From Prorocentrum cordatum (lineage: Eukaryota; Sar; Dinophyceae; Prorocentrales; Prorocentraceae), in the NCBI GenBank assembly GCA_963575745.1, contig CAUYUJ010020281.1, positions 425,960-489,959 on the forward strand: 64,000 bases of DNA, written 5' to 3'. How positions within the stretch are numbered: the stretch's first letter is position 1; every line of letters starts with the position of its first letter. Positions 41,291-52,581 of the stretch are shown piece after piece. The notes under the pieces were generated by a model, which worked only from the letters and a program-made list of their open reading frames with translations, was not told where the DNA came from and did not search any database. The translations under genes were made by a program, and so were the position numbers.

Positions 41291-41810
41291 TACCGCGGGG
41301 ACCTACTAGACACAATGGACATGCAATGTCGCACCAAATGACAACACTGATGCCAATCGATGCGTGATTCCTCAGCCTTTTGGTCCCATCGTGCGACGTT
41401 CCGCCACCCTGCCGTTGGCACCGAGTGGAGTGTCCTCAAGTGCCTTCGAGTTCACCGTAGCCTCTCTGAAAGGGCCAAGAACCCGAATCACGGGCGCGCT
41501 TCGGCGCTTCCGTGCACTCCTGGGACACTCCACATGATTTGATCGAATTCCTCGGGGGCCAAGCTTGGGGACACCTCGAGCGTGCTCTAAGACAACCTGT
41601 GGGGCCCGTGCTGGCGCTTTCTCTGGGGGCATCGTGGGCCGTCTTGGAGGGCCACCGTGCCGAAACCGCTGGGACACATACGCTGCTTTGCGCGCTGCTT
41701 CGTATGCTCGCCCGTCAGATCCTGCGAGCTGCCAGGACGGCCCCAGCAGCCCCTGAGATCGCCCCAGGGCGACCCCCAACGCCCCGACGAGGGCACCCCC
41801 TGGAGGGCCC

Positions 41811-42482
41811 CAAGAGGAGGAGGAGGAGAAGGAGAAGGAGAAGGAGGAGGAGGAGGAGGAGGAGGAGGAGGAGGAGAAGGAGGAGGAGGAGGGGGAGAAG
41901 GGGGAGGAGGAGAGGAGGAGGAGGGAGGAGGAGGGGGAGCTCGAACTTCCGCTTGGAGCCCCGTGCCTCCACACCGCATGGCCCCGAGGCCGCCGGCGGG
42001 CTCTGCAGAGGCCCCCACCCCAAGCAGAAAGAAAGCGCCCGGACGCGGCCTCCAAGAGACTTTGCGGGGATAACGTAAGATCGAACGAACACCTTTCCTC
42101 CGCCTCCTCCTCCTCCTCCTCCTGCTCCACTCCTGCCTCCTTCCTCCTCCTCCTTCCTCCTCCTCCTCCTCTACTCCCCCTCCCTCCCAACTCCTCCTCT
42201 CAATCCTCCTCCGCCTCCTCCCTCCTCTCCTAGTCTCCTCCTCCTCCTCCTCCTCCGCCCCCACTCCTCCGCCTCCTCCTCCTCCTCATCCTCCTTCTCC
42301 TCTCCTCCTCCTCCGCCTCCTCCTCTCCTCCTCCTTCTCTCCTCCTCCTCCTCTCCCTCCTCACCTCCTCCCTCCTCCCTCCTCCTTCCTCCTCCTCCTC
42401 CTCCTCCTCCTCCCAACACCAACTCCTCCTCCTCCTCCCCTCCTCCTCCTCCTCCTCCTCCTCCTCCTCCTCCTCCTCCTCC
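41811..42482. repeat. Head-to-head GGA and CCT tracts
   Basis: A GGA tract (41811-41940) is followed, after 150 bp of mixed sequence, by a CCT tract (42095-42482). The two can pair as an imperfect giant hairpin. Confidence 0.93.
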
Positions 42483-42525
42483 CCATACGTCTTCACAGTG
42501 GAGCTCCATGGTTTATCAAACAAGC

Positions 42526-42690
42526 CCAACCTTTTTGGAGGGGACCTAAGTTATGAGGGCCCAACACATCAGTCAAGAATAAAGGTTTTTTCTCTGCAAA
42601 CGTGCCGAACCACAACGCCCGGAATTCCTATCCTTGATGCGAAGACGGGGACCTCAGTGAGGCCGCGTCTTCATCGTGTTATTCGGGTAA
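42526..42690 (+). mobile_element. Dispersed element family E, copy 2
   Basis: TTTTTGGAGGGGACCTAAGT to CGTCTTCATCGTGTTATT; matches 61702-61866 in the same orientation and 25097-25252 inverted. Confidence 0.85.
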
Positions 42691-43169
42691 GGGCTTTTTT
42701 CTGCTCTCGACGATCCCACGTTGTCTCTGAAAAAGCCTCTGGTCCACGACCTATGGCACGGTGGTGGAAGGGGCTGCAGGCCACTACGGCCCGACCTGGG
42801 CCAAAAGAACATCCCTCAAGAACATGAGGCCCTCCACCGGCCAACACACACACAGAGAACACCCAAGGGTACCATTCCCAGCATGCACAAGAACATCCGA
42901 CAAACACGAAGAACACTAGGGTACCCTCCCCGAACCGACCTCGATCTTGTACCTCGGTCCGACTGTAGACATCCGCCGCCCCAGTAGCTTACAGGAGGGT
43001 GCTCTGCGTGCCAGACATTTGGGCAACTGCTGGCCCTTCGCGAAGAGGTTACCGGTGGGAAGTCGGCCCAACCGAACCAAACAACCCAGATCAAGGGAAA
43101 CACTGCGGTTCTACGATGGCTACGGCGGCTAAACATGCCCTCCAAGTTGGCTCAATATGCTTCCAGACA

Positions 43170-43700
43170 TGTCCAAGTTCCCCTAGACGGCCCAAGATGG
43201 CCCCGAGACAGCCCACGAGGCCCCCAAGGCCCTTCAGGAGGGCCCCAAGAGGTCATTGTGTCCCCAAAGGTTTTGAACGTACATATTTCTGCGTTCTCGT
43301 CTTCTCTGGCTTCCGACAGACGAAGTCAGCCCCAGAGGCCTCCAAGATAACTCCAAGAAGACCGAATGAACCCCCAGGAGAAGCCCAAGACGGGACGAGA
43401 GCCCTCCAAGACAGCCCCAAGATGGCCACAATGCATCCCGAAGACATCCAAGACGGCCTTGCAGCGCCCCAAGAAGGCCCCACAACTGCCTCCAAAACCT
43501 CCGACGGGCCAATAGAGCCTTAAGACTGCCGAGTCGGCCCCCCAGAGGCCTCCAGATGCCCACGAGAGGCTCCAAAGATGCTCCCAGGAAGCCGCCCAGG
43601 GCCCCCAAAGATGCACATCCTCCTTCTGCCTCCTCCTCTTCCTCCTCCTCCTCCTCTTCCTCCTCCCCCTCCTCCTCCTCCTCCTCCTCCTCCTCTTCTC
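43170..43700 (-). repeat. CCTCTTGGGGG-type array (reverse), core, and CCT tract
   Basis: Units GACGGCCCCAAGATGGCCC. Core at 43255-43330 with TTCTGCGTTCTCGTCTTC and GGCTTCCGACAGACG. The CCT/TCC tract occupies 43625-43700. Confidence 0.8.
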
Positions 43701-45330
43701 TTCTCTCTCTCTCTTCCCCTCCTCCATGTGTCCCACCAATGGTTTCCACAACGCTTGCGGGAACACATAATCCAATCTCTTGCCCAGACGTTGGTCACAC
43801 ATGCGGTTCCGGAAGGCAAGGGGCGGCGGCGGTTCGCTGTAGGCGTCTTCGATCCAAGATCAGACCAGCTTGGATCTCACTCCCCTGACATCTCACGTCG
43901 GATCCTGGAAATTCTGCGCGAGGGAGACAGGCGCGGGCTCCCAACTCCGTCTGGCTTATGTGGGTGCAAGTCCCACCACTCCTTCCAAGCACATCTGCGC
44001 TGCATCAAATACATCCCCCAATGTATCGCGCGACGTTGTGATAAAACATCGGTTCTGCGACCATCCGTGTTGGGCTTGCCTCCCTCGTTGCTCTTTCGTG
44101 GCCAAGGTGGGGCCCGCCGTGCACTTGGCAATCGGACGCAATGATACAACAATCGAGCATATTCGGCGGTGGCCAAACCACCCTTCAGTGAATCACCCTT
44201 TAATGAAAACGGCCTAGGACCGAAACCGACGGACCTGGACCCGCAAAAATGACGGCCGCGACGCCCGCTCGCGAACCGCAAACGGCCAAGTCACTAATCG
44301 ACGTTTCAGGGTAGGAAGTCTATCAAACTCCGACATATGGAACACCCGACAATTCATAGAACATAGAAATATTTACCGTGCCATTCCCTCCGTCTCACAC
44401 ACTCGCAACGCACTGAGCTCAAACTTCCGGGGACGCCGGGGAGATCTGTGCACAACTGGTTCCCTGAATTGGGTCGAGTGCGTTCAGGGGGGACGTTGGT
44501 CGTCCACAGGTTCCTGGTGCTGGACGGTGCTTTTCTCGCTTTCTCCAGGGGTGGGGGCTGCGTGGACGGGCGCCGCAGTTGGGGTTGCTGGTTATGTGTA
44601 TGCGTGCATGCTGACTTGGTCTCGCTCTCGCTTGCATGCGCCCCGCGTTCCAGCTATCGAGCTACGACATTCTACTCTGATCCCGTGCGCACTATTGATG
44701 TGTCCTCTCCGATTGTACAGTCCTCTCTCAAGCCACCCCTAAAGCAAAGCACAATTGCAGTCTGCCTCCCACGTCTCCAATGCAAGCCCGCATCCCATGA
44801 GGTTGGAAGAATGCCGAAAGGCGGTCGAGATCAATCAAGCTGCTGGTGCCAATGAGACTACTCAGACCTTGCGCATGTAATGCCTCAAGGGTGCCTCCCG
44901 CCATGCCAGCAAGTCGTCTGGAAGTCAGATGGCCGCCTCTGGTGGGAAATCCACGTGGCAAACGTAACAAGCACTGACTAAACGCAAAGGCACATAGCAG
45001 TCATTAGCAGAACCTGCGAAACGTGCGTGCTCATCAGAAGTCCCCATGGAGGACGGACAGGACATAGACGGATCGAGAGCTCACGTAGAGGGTTCCACTG
45101 CAACCCGAGCGGACAAAGCCAGGAAACGTTGCAATCTGAACGGGCCTCGTGGGGGGCCTGGCTCGAGACGTGCAGCAACAACGTGCACCAAAGGATGCAC
45201 GGCGCTGCTGCCGATCGTGCAACAACTGCCGTGCTACTGCGCGGCGCCTGCGAGTCCATCTTGTTGTTATTCGCGAGAACGCTCGTGACACGCCCCGCCC
45301 CACATCCCTTCGATTCGGGCGGAAATCCCA
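43701..45330. other. Unassigned 1.6 kb
   Basis: Balanced composition, several frames of 100-190 codons on both strands, none recognised. It could hide exons of a gene with short exons. Confidence 0.35.
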
Positions 45331-45420
45331 CCAGCCCTTTGGGCGTGAGTGGTTTAGAGAACCCTCTCTGTCCTCAACCCCCCTTCTTCCCCTCCGGGGA
45401 GGGGTTTACCCCTCCCCCTA
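45331..45420 (+). repeat. Dispersed repeat family I, copy 1
   Basis: AATCCCACCAGCCCTTTGGG and the following 60 bp match 56593-56680. Confidence 0.65.
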
Positions 45421-45719
45421 CCCCCTCCCCCTGGGCCTGGACAGGGAGTTCCGCGGGTGGTCAGGGGGGTCTTTTTCGACGCCTGGGAGGGCCAAACAAC
45501 GACGACCTTCACGAGGATTCTGGCCCCGACGGGGGGGCGCTCTTGTAGCCCCCTCCTCTTCTGTGAAGCCAAAATCATTGCTTTTACGAAGGTTTTGGCC
45601 CCATTTTGGCCTCCCGAGGGGGCCGCGCTCATCTTCCTTCATAGCAACATCATTGATTTTACGAGGGTTTTGGGCTCATTTTGTCATTCTCAAGGGGGCA
45701 GCGCTTCGTGGCGCTTCTG

Positions 45720-45960
45720 AGGAGGTCGCAAGAAGCCCCAAGATGGCCCCAAGAGGCCCCCAGGAGCCTCCCAAGAGGCCTCCAAGAGGTCCCCAAGAGG
45801 CCCCCAAGAGGCCCCCAGAGGCCCCCAAGAGGCCCCCAAAAGGCCCCCAAGAGGCCCCCAGAGGCCCCAGGAGGCCCCCAAGAGGGCTCCAAGAGGCCCC
45901 CAAGAGGCCCCCAAGAGGCCCCACGAGGAGGCTCCAAGAGGCCGCCAAGAGGCCCCCCGA
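45720..45960 (-). repeat. Regular 11-bp AAGAGGCCCCC array
   Basis: The most regular example of the unit: AAGAGGCCCCC repeats about twenty times, mostly with 11-bp spacing. Confidence 0.93.
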
Positions 45961-46370
45961 GGAGCCCGAACGACTCACACCAGGACGAGGGGCTGGAACG
46001 ACTCATACCACGAAGAACCCGAACGACTCACGCCGGAAGGAGGACCCCGAACGACTCACACCAGGACGAGGCGCCCGAACGACTCACACCACGAGGAGCC
46101 CGAACGACTCACACCACGACGCGGGCCCCGAACGACTCACACCACGAGGAGCCCGAACGAGTCACACCAGGAGGAGGGGCCCGAACGACTCACACCAGGA
46201 TGAGGGGCCCGAACAACTCACACCACGAGAAGCCCGAACGACTCACACCAGGACGAAGAGCCCGAACGACTCACACCACGAAGAGCCCGAACGACTCACA
46301 CCAGGAAGAAGGGCCCCAACGACTCACACCAGGACGAGAAACCCCAAACGACTCAAATCACGAGGAGCGC
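45961..46370 (+). repeat. CCGAACGACTCACACCAGGA minisatellite
   Basis: About 14 units of 27-33 bp. Encodes low-complexity Thr/His/Asn/Pro/Glu in every frame; no coding claim. Confidence 0.93.
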
Positions 46371-46587
46371 TTTCTCTCCCTCCTCCTCCGCCTCGTCCTT
46401 CTCCCGCTCACCCCACAAGGAGGATGTACAAGGAGGCGGGAGGAAGGAGGAACAGGGGAGATATGCGGGGCCAAGCGGACGCACGCCTGAAAAACACGAC
46501 TGTCGGCATGCTTCGCAAGAGTTGCTGCTGTGAGATGGGCTGGTGGGGATACGCAAAGCGTAAAGAATTAATGAGGGGGCGATAGAT

Positions 46588-46738
46588 TTAGGTCGGGCCT
46601 GTCCTCCTACAAGCGGATTACGAAGGAACGCAAACATTGAAACATGTTCCCACGCATTCAAAACATGAGAGAAACATCGTTCCCAGACTATTTTTGAATA
46701 TTTTTGATTTTTCCTCCTGTAGAAGAACATGCCCGAAC
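46588..46738 (-). mobile_element. MITE-like element, family M, copy 2
   Basis: Ends GGTCGGGCCTGTCCTCCTAC and CTCCTGTAGAAGAACATGCCC are inverted. Its reverse complement matches 6828-6980. Confidence 0.8.
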
Positions 46739-47140
46739 AAGAGGCACGCGTGCCGAGGATCATACATTCACGGATGCGGGACAATGGAAGATGGAGATGG
46801 CGCCAACCCGTGGTAGTTTCGGGGAACCGCGCGAGTGCTGCGACAAGTTGGCGAATGACCATGACGGGGGAGCATGGCTGTGTGGACGCAAGGCCAGGTT
46901 CGATCCGAAGGCGATCTTAACACGACGGGAGAGGTTTGCGAGGCTGCAACGCCGTGTGTTATAATGCAGGCCCCATGTATGGAGCGAATCGCTTGGTCCC
47001 AAGAGGGGGGGCGCGATGGTATGCGTAGCCAAGATCCGCCACCGTGTCTTCAGCACGTTGTGGAGTGACCGAAGGCTCAGGCAGCCCTGAAAGGCAAGGG
47101 GGTTGTGAGGTTCTTAACGGCCCCGACCCTTGGTTTCGCA
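46739..47140. other. Unassigned; ordinary-composition frame
   Basis: A plus frame over 46704-46964 (e.g. PRECCDKLANDHDGGAWLCG) has non-repetitive composition but no recognised family. Possible exon, low confidence. Confidence 0.2.
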
Positions 47141-47149
47141 GGCGCTCTT

Positions 47150-47445
47150 GCTCGCTCTTGCGCGGGGCCGCGTGGGCTTTTGGGACTCCACGAAGGCCCG
47201 AAGACGGGCCAAGAGGGCCCTCAGAGACTCCCAAGACGGTGGAAAAGGGCCCCGAGTTGTCGAACGATCGGTCCAAGACGCCCAAGATGGCCTCCACACG
47301 GCCCAAGATGCCCCCAATACGCCCCACGAGGCCTTCAAGAGACCTTCCGAAAGGGCTCCCAGAAACAGAAATAAGAGATGTTTGGTCAGTTTTGGAGAGA
47401 CTGATCGCTCTTGTGAGCCTTGGTGTGAAGACCTTTTTTGCGTCA
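47150..47445 (-). repeat. CCTCTTGGGGG-type array (reverse) with core
   Basis: Units CCAAGACGCCCAAGATGGCC, then a core at about 47345-47400 (CAGAAACAGAAATAAGAG). Confidence 0.7.
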
Positions 47446-47479
47446 CTGTGAGCTCGTCGGAACCATGTTGTCATTTGCT

Positions 47480-47653
47480 GGGTAGTCGAAGCCAATCTGG
47501 CGCCAATCTGGCAGGCCCAATCTGGCAAACGGGGGCAGTCTGGCGAGGGAGCCAGCGCGGATCCAGTCTGGCTAACCCAAATCATCCAGTTTGGCCGGGC
47601 CAGATTGGCCCTTGGGGCCCAATCCAACCTGACAGTCTGGCCTTCGACTACCC
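47480..47653. mobile_element. 174-bp inverted-repeat element with CAATCTGGC repeats
   Basis: GGGTAGTCGAAGCC (47480-47493) and GGCCTTCGACTACCC (47639-47653) are inverted ends. The interior repeats CAATCTGGC or CAGTCTGGC about seven times. Single copy in the window. Confidence 0.7.
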
Positions 47654-47669
47654 AAATTTGGAGCCACGG

Positions 47670-49205
47670 CCGGTCAGTCGGAACAAGCAGAGAGGAGGTG
47701 GTACCGGGGAGCCACGGTCGGGAAGGGAAGGGGGGGGGGGCGGGCACGACGGGTCGGCCGGAGTAAGCAGATGGGGGGGGGGGGCACGGGGGGGAAAAGG
47801 GGGAAGTGCGGGGGGCAACGGTCGGGCAGCGGGGGGAGAGCACGGTCCGTCGGTCGGAACAAAGAGGGGGGGGCCACGGAGGGCATGGGGGGGGGCACGG
47901 GCGGCCGCGGTCGGGCAGAGGGGTGGGCACGGCCGGGCGGTCGGGATAAGCAGAGGGTGGGCCACTGGGGGAAGGGGGACCGCGGGGGGTCACGGTCGGG
48001 AAGGGGGGCGGGGGGCACGGTCGGTCGATCGGAATAAGCAGAGGGGGGAAGCAGGGGGGGGAATAACAAAGAGGGGGGCACGGGGGGAAGGGTGCACGGG
48101 GGGACACGGTCAGGCCAGGCAGGGGGGTGGACGGTCGAACGGTTGGAACTGACAGAAGGGGGGGGGCACAAAGGGCAGCGACGGGGGCACGGGGGGCAAC
48201 GACGGGCTGGGGTGGCGCACGGTCGGTGGTCGGAATAAGGGGGGGCACGGGGGGCCACGGTCGGGCAGGGGGATGCGGTCGGTCGGTCGTCGGGGGGGGA
48301 TGGCAAAAGGGGGGGAGGGGGGGGGGGGCACGGTCGGGCAGAGGGGGGGCACGGAGGGCCATGGTCGGGCGAGGGGGGGGCGCGGTCGGTCGGTCGGAAC
48401 AAGCAGAAGGGGGGGGTGGGGGGGCACGGCAGGGGAGGGGCACGGGGGGCCACGGTCGAGCAGGGGGGGGGGGCACGGACGGTCGGTCGAAATCAACAGA
48501 GGGAAGTGGCAAGGAGAGCAGAGGGGGCACGGGGAGCCACGTCGGACAGAGAGGGGGCGAGGGCACGGTCGGTCGGTGGGAATAAGCATACGGGGGGGGG
48601 CACAATGAGAAAGGTGGGAGGCACGGGGTGCCAAAGTCCTGTAGGGGCGGGGGGGGCACGGTCGGTCGGCTGGATTAAGCAGAAGGCGGTGGCCACGGGA
48701 GGAAGGGCGGGGGCACGAAGGGCCACGGTCAAACAGAGGGAGAAGGCACGGCCGGTCGGTCGGAATGAGCAGAAGGGTGGGGCACAGGGGGGAAGGGGGG
48801 CACGGGGGGGGGGCCACGGTCGGGCAAGGAGGGGGGGGGGCATGGCCGGTCGACCGGAATAAGCAGAGGGGGTGGCATAGGAGGAGGAGGGGGGAAACAA
48901 GGGGGGCCACGGTCGGGCAGTGGGGGTGGGGGGCACGGTCGGTCGGTCCGAATACGCACAGAGGGGGGGGACGGGCAGTGTGGGGGGAGGAGGGCACGGT
49001 CGGTCGGTTGGAATAAGCAGAAGGGGGGGCCACAGGGGGAGGGGGGCAGGGTGGGTTACGGTCGGGCAGGGGGGGGGCACCACGGTCGGACGGGGAGTGG
49101 GCGCGGTCGGTCGGTCGGAATGAGCACAGGGGGGGGCACAGGGGCAAGAGGGGGGGTGCACGGGGGGTCATTGTCGGGCGGAAATGAGGGGGGGCACGGT
49201 CGGTT
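47670..49205. repeat. G-rich minisatellite (CACGGTCGGTCGGTCGGAATAA)
   Basis: About 1.5 kb of 85-100 bp composite units: CACGGTCGGTCGGTCGG, AATAAGCAGA, runs of 6-12 G, and GCCACGGTCGGGCAG. The minus strand stays open for 384-566 codons as Pro-rich frames, an effect of composition. Strong G-quadruplex potential. Confidence 0.93.
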
Positions 49206-49310
49206 TGTCGGCGCCCAACACACCGAGGCAATACACGGACACATCCCAACACCGAGAACACCAAGGCAATATCCCAGCACCGAGCGCACCGAGGCAGTAC
49301 ACATCCCAGT
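49206..49310 (+). repeat. ACACCGAGGCAATA short minisatellite
   Basis: Four or five units of 20-28 bp based on CACCGAGGCARTA. Confidence 0.75.
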
Positions 49311-49469
49311 ACGCAGCCTGGCCCAGTCTGGGCCCGAAAGGGCAGGGCCCTACAGGGCCCTTTTTCAGCAGCCCTCGCTGCCCCCCCCCCATGTATCGCC
49401 CCCCCCCCACATTACGCGGCCTCCAACTGATTACGTCACGATTTGTGCTGGCGTTGTCTGGGAATCCAC

Positions 49470-49545
49470 CTCTCTGTACGTGTAATACGTGTAATGCCCG
49501 CCCCTGGGCTATTCGCCCCTGTCGTCGTTTCCGAGGGCCCCTGGG
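49470..49545 (+). repeat. Dispersed repeat family R, copy 1
   Basis: GTACGTGTAAT...CCCCTGGGCTATTCGCCCC. An inverted copy lies at 61148-61200 and a partial direct copy at 61900-61945. Confidence 0.75.
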
Positions 49546-50118
49546 GAACCTTCCCCGCCAGGCAGGGGGGGGAGGGGTCGGCGCCAGCCTCGCAGAGGCC
49601 ACCTTGACCAAGCCCGACCGGTGGACGCCCGAAACAGATACGGGAAACACTTGGCACGATGCCCAACAACAGGTCTTGTCCAACAACGACTGCGGCCGCT
49701 GTTCGGGCAGGCGGCCTCGCGTCTTCCAGGAGCACCGCCCGCGGCGGCGCAACAGCGAGTCCTGTGCAAAACAAGCGTGAACTGCTGCTGGGCATCGTCC
49801 CCGCTCTCTCCGTGCCCATGTCGATCGCCCCGATCCTTGAGCTCTGGCGGCCCTGCGACGTGGAGCCGCGGCCCGTCTCCTCTCGGCCGAGGACCTCGCC
49901 CGCCGCGCAGATGGGCATCCTGCACCGCCCTCGGTGTGTCCGCGCGCGCGCGCGCGGTGCACCTGGCACTTTTGGACGTTGCTTCAGTGGGGGGGGCGAC
50001 AACGGGGGGGGGGAAGGGGGAAGGCACGTGCACCTTTCGTTCCCCTTGTGGGCTCCCCAGGTGACCCTTTAGGGCCCCTGGGGTGCACGAAAAGTGAACC
50101 TGTCTTCACACCCTCATC
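49546..50118. other. Unassigned GC-rich spacer
   Basis: No recognised gene; long runs of G near 49990-50030. Confidence 0.4.
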
Positions 50119-50176
50119 TACCGCCCCCCCCCACTGCGCAACGCGGCGCTGCGCAGTGGTGGGGGCGGGCGGTAAA
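50119..50176. repeat. Palindrome with ACTGCGCA/TGCGCAGT arms
   Basis: About 25 bp arms (TACCGCCC...CCCCACTGCGCA and its inverse) around ACGCGGCGC. Confidence 0.85.
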
Positions 50177-50238
50177 TGGGGGGGTGACGAGGGGGGGACG
50201 TGAGAAGAAGGAGAAGGCCTGCTCGGTGGCGATGACAC

Positions 50239-50435
50239 TCGGCGGCGAGCGAGGGAAGTGAGGAGAAGGCCTTCTCGGAAGCTTCGGAGGTCCCCCAGCC
50301 TCCTGAGAAGTCCTCCAAGAGCCTCCCCCGCAGACCCACCACAACTTCTCAGACGGCCCGAGGGCCTCCGAGACGTCCCGCCGACCTTCTGAGAAGGCCT
50401 CCTCCTTCTGACCTCCCCCCCTCGCTCGCCGCCGA
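50239..50435. mobile_element. MITE family B, copy 1, with 5-bp target duplication
   Basis: 197 bp. Ends TCGGCGGCGAGCGAGG and CTCGCTCGCCGCCGA, inverted over about 45 bp. Flanked by GACAC at 50234-50238 and 50436-50440. Sister copy 62096-62294. Confidence 0.92.
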
Positions 50436-50796
50436 GACACTCCGCGCGGCGGTCTCTGGGCGCGTTCGCGCTCCCGCTCCCTGGGAGCCCTCGGCACGGC
50501 GGCGGGCACGAGCCTCCGCACGGCGCCTCCTCCGTCGCCCTGGCCTTCCTCTTCGAGCTCCGCGGTGCGCTCTCCGCGGGGCTCGCTGCCCCCCCGATCC
50601 CGTCTTGCGCGCTTCGCGCCGAGAGAGCGACACCGTCGGCCCGTGTCGTAAGGAGGCGCGATGAGGATGCAAGGGCCCTGGACGCCCGCTTCTTCGGGCG
50701 GGGCGCGACCAGCGAGAGGGGCCAAGGATGGGCCGAGGGGGCAAGGATGCAAGGGTACCCTTGGGAAGGTTGCCCATCCATACCATGCGGGTTGAC

Positions 50797-50953
50797 TTCA
50801 GGAGGGGAAGAAACACACAGACACAATTAATCGTCGATTCCCAGGAGCATATGGGAAAATATGGGAATTAGGGGGGAAGACGAAAACCCAGAAAATATGA
50901 GACCATCTTTTTTTATGTGTGTGTATTTAGTTGTGTCTCCTGGGGCCCCTTCA
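50797..50953 (+). mobile_element. Introner-like element family C, copy 3, with 4-bp target duplication
   Basis: 157 bp, TTCAGGAGGGGAAGAAAC to GGGGCCCCTTCA. Flanked by TGAC at 50793-50796 and 50954-50957. Here the base following the element is T, so the CAG acceptor found at copy 1 is not formed. Confidence 0.85.
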
Positions 50954-50959
50954 TGACTG

Positions 50960-51060
50960 TAGAGGAAGAACAGACTGCATGAACATAATCTGTCGGAGGT
51001 CCGCGCGGACATCTTGGATCGGCGTCGGGGTCCCCATGGCGACCCACCCAAGGACGCTCG
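50960..51060 (+). mobile_element. Palindromic element family G, copy 4 (truncated)
   Basis: Left flank ACTGCATGAACATAATCTGT and TCCGCGCGGA at 51000-51009 are present; the right arm is missing. Shares CCCCATGGCGACC with copy 5 near 60020. Confidence 0.7.
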
Positions 51061-51599
51061 CCCTGGCTCCGCTTCCCAACGCGTGCATGCCTGGAACCGA
51101 CATGGGCCTGGTGAGAACCGTCCTGTGCCGACAAGGCACCATCTTCGGCGCCGCTTCCGTGCATGGCCGACCCTGCTCTCGGGTGCGCTCCCGGTTTCGT
51201 TGGACGGTCCCCTATGGGTCCCAACTGGCTCCCTCACAGATGCCCCCTATTCTCAAAGCGCGGCTTCTTACAAGACCTGCCCCACCCTGTCTCTCCCCCT
51301 CTGCGACTGCATCGCAAGGAGTGCGTCTCGCTCGCTGGGAGGTCGCACTGCGTGTACGTCGTGGGAGGTGTCTGCCTTGGCGTTGGTCTGGGTCTCCAGA
51401 GAGGTTTGGACCTCCAGAAACCTTTGTTGACCCAGACCTCTGGCCACTCGACGATAGGAGAACAACCCGTCAGAATTGTTTTGTCAACTTCGGCCTCTGG
51501 AGGTCTTTTCCAAGCCCCCGGACCATTGAGCAACATTCAACGTGAAAGAGAGACGAGCCCAAAGAACGTGTCGTGAACTCTGGGTGCCAGCAACTCTGG

Positions 51600-51775
51600 A
51601 TGAAGAAACAACTGCACAAGCATAAACTATTCCGCGCGGACTTCTTGAAACTGCGCTGAACCCCCCTGGCGGCGCCTCCGGCGCCGCCCCTGGCGCGCTC
51701 CGCGCGCCAAAGGAGGGGGTCCAACGCAGATCCAAGAAATCCGCGCGGACCGTCAAAGTTCTGGTTGCTGCTGTT
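51600..51775 (+). mobile_element. Palindromic element family G, copy 3
   Basis: TCCGCGCGGA at 51631-51640 and 51740-51749, again 119 bp. Centre CTGGCGGCGCCTCCGGCGCC. Left flank ACTGCACAAGCATAAACT. Confidence 0.9.
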
Positions 51776-52312
51776 CCCTTGTTCTTCCTCGAAGCGGCCT
51801 GGTCTGCAGGGCCGAGGAGGAACAGCGCAGGGGTGCGGGGTCGGCACCCACCTCAGCATCATCTTCGAGACTTTTCGTACGAGCCTTTTTTTGTATTGTC
51901 TTACGGCCGGCTGGACCTTTTCGTTGCGAGCGATCCCAACTGGTTTCCCTGGTGGTGGTACGTGTTGAGCGCCGACGGTTCAGTTCATTCTCCAGCTCCC
52001 TGGTCTCGACAAAGGCTCCCAGGAAGATATCAACAGAGAATAGTTCGTGCGTCAGTCACGCTCGCTGCCCACAAAGTCCCTCGAGCCGCCAGATGCGCCA
52101 GTGCATCGCGTGCCAAATCCCCAATCAACCCGACCTCACGCATCATTACGAACACCAGACTCGACGTCCCCTCATCGAATCCGACGACAGGAAGCAGAAA
52201 GACCTGGACGCATGACGCATGAGCCCTGGGCTTCATTGCCACCTGCTTTTGCTCGCAACGAGTGGCACCCAAAACCGTGCTGGGCTAGCTACTGGCCAAA
52301 TGGCCACCCCAG
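51776..52312. other. Unassigned spacer
   Basis: Ordinary composition, open on both strands for short stretches, nothing recognised. Confidence 0.4.
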
Positions 52313-52315
52313 GGC

Positions 52316-52541
52316 CAAATACAAAAAGTTTGTTCGGGTCGGGCGAAAAGGGGGGATAGCACAGGGGGGGTTTGAAAATCAGCTCACGTAGCTGATTTTC
52401 CCAGCGCCTCCCGGCGCCGGAGGCGGCTATGTATCGAGGAATGGGCTCCTTGGTGAGGCCGAAACCAGCTGCATGCAGCAAATTTCGTAACCCCCCCTTT
52501 CCCAATCCCCCCCTTTCGCCCGGCCCGATTTGTATTCAAAG
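52316..52541. mobile_element. 226-bp inverted-repeat element beside the ALKBH6-like gene
   Basis: Outer arms AATACAAA / GTATT and GGGCGAAAAGGGGGG / CCCCCCCTTTCGCCC are inverted over about 50 bp. A perfect 11-bp hairpin (GAAAATCAGCT-CACGT-AGCTGATTTTC, 52374-52400) lies inside. Ends about 40 bp from the ALKBH6-like stop codon. Confidence 0.75.
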
Positions 52542-52581
52542 GGAACCTGCGCAGGCTGAATTGCTGCTACACCGCGCTAGC

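Noticed and set aside
46895-46915. GGTTCGATCC, a tRNA B-box-like motif (also GGTTCGAGTTCC near 29907)
   Set aside because: No A box or tRNA fold upstream at the proper distance; chance match.
46959-48659. 566-codon Pro-rich minus-strand frame
   Set aside because: Follows from the G-rich minisatellite, where stops are rare on the C-rich strand; neighbouring frames are equally open.
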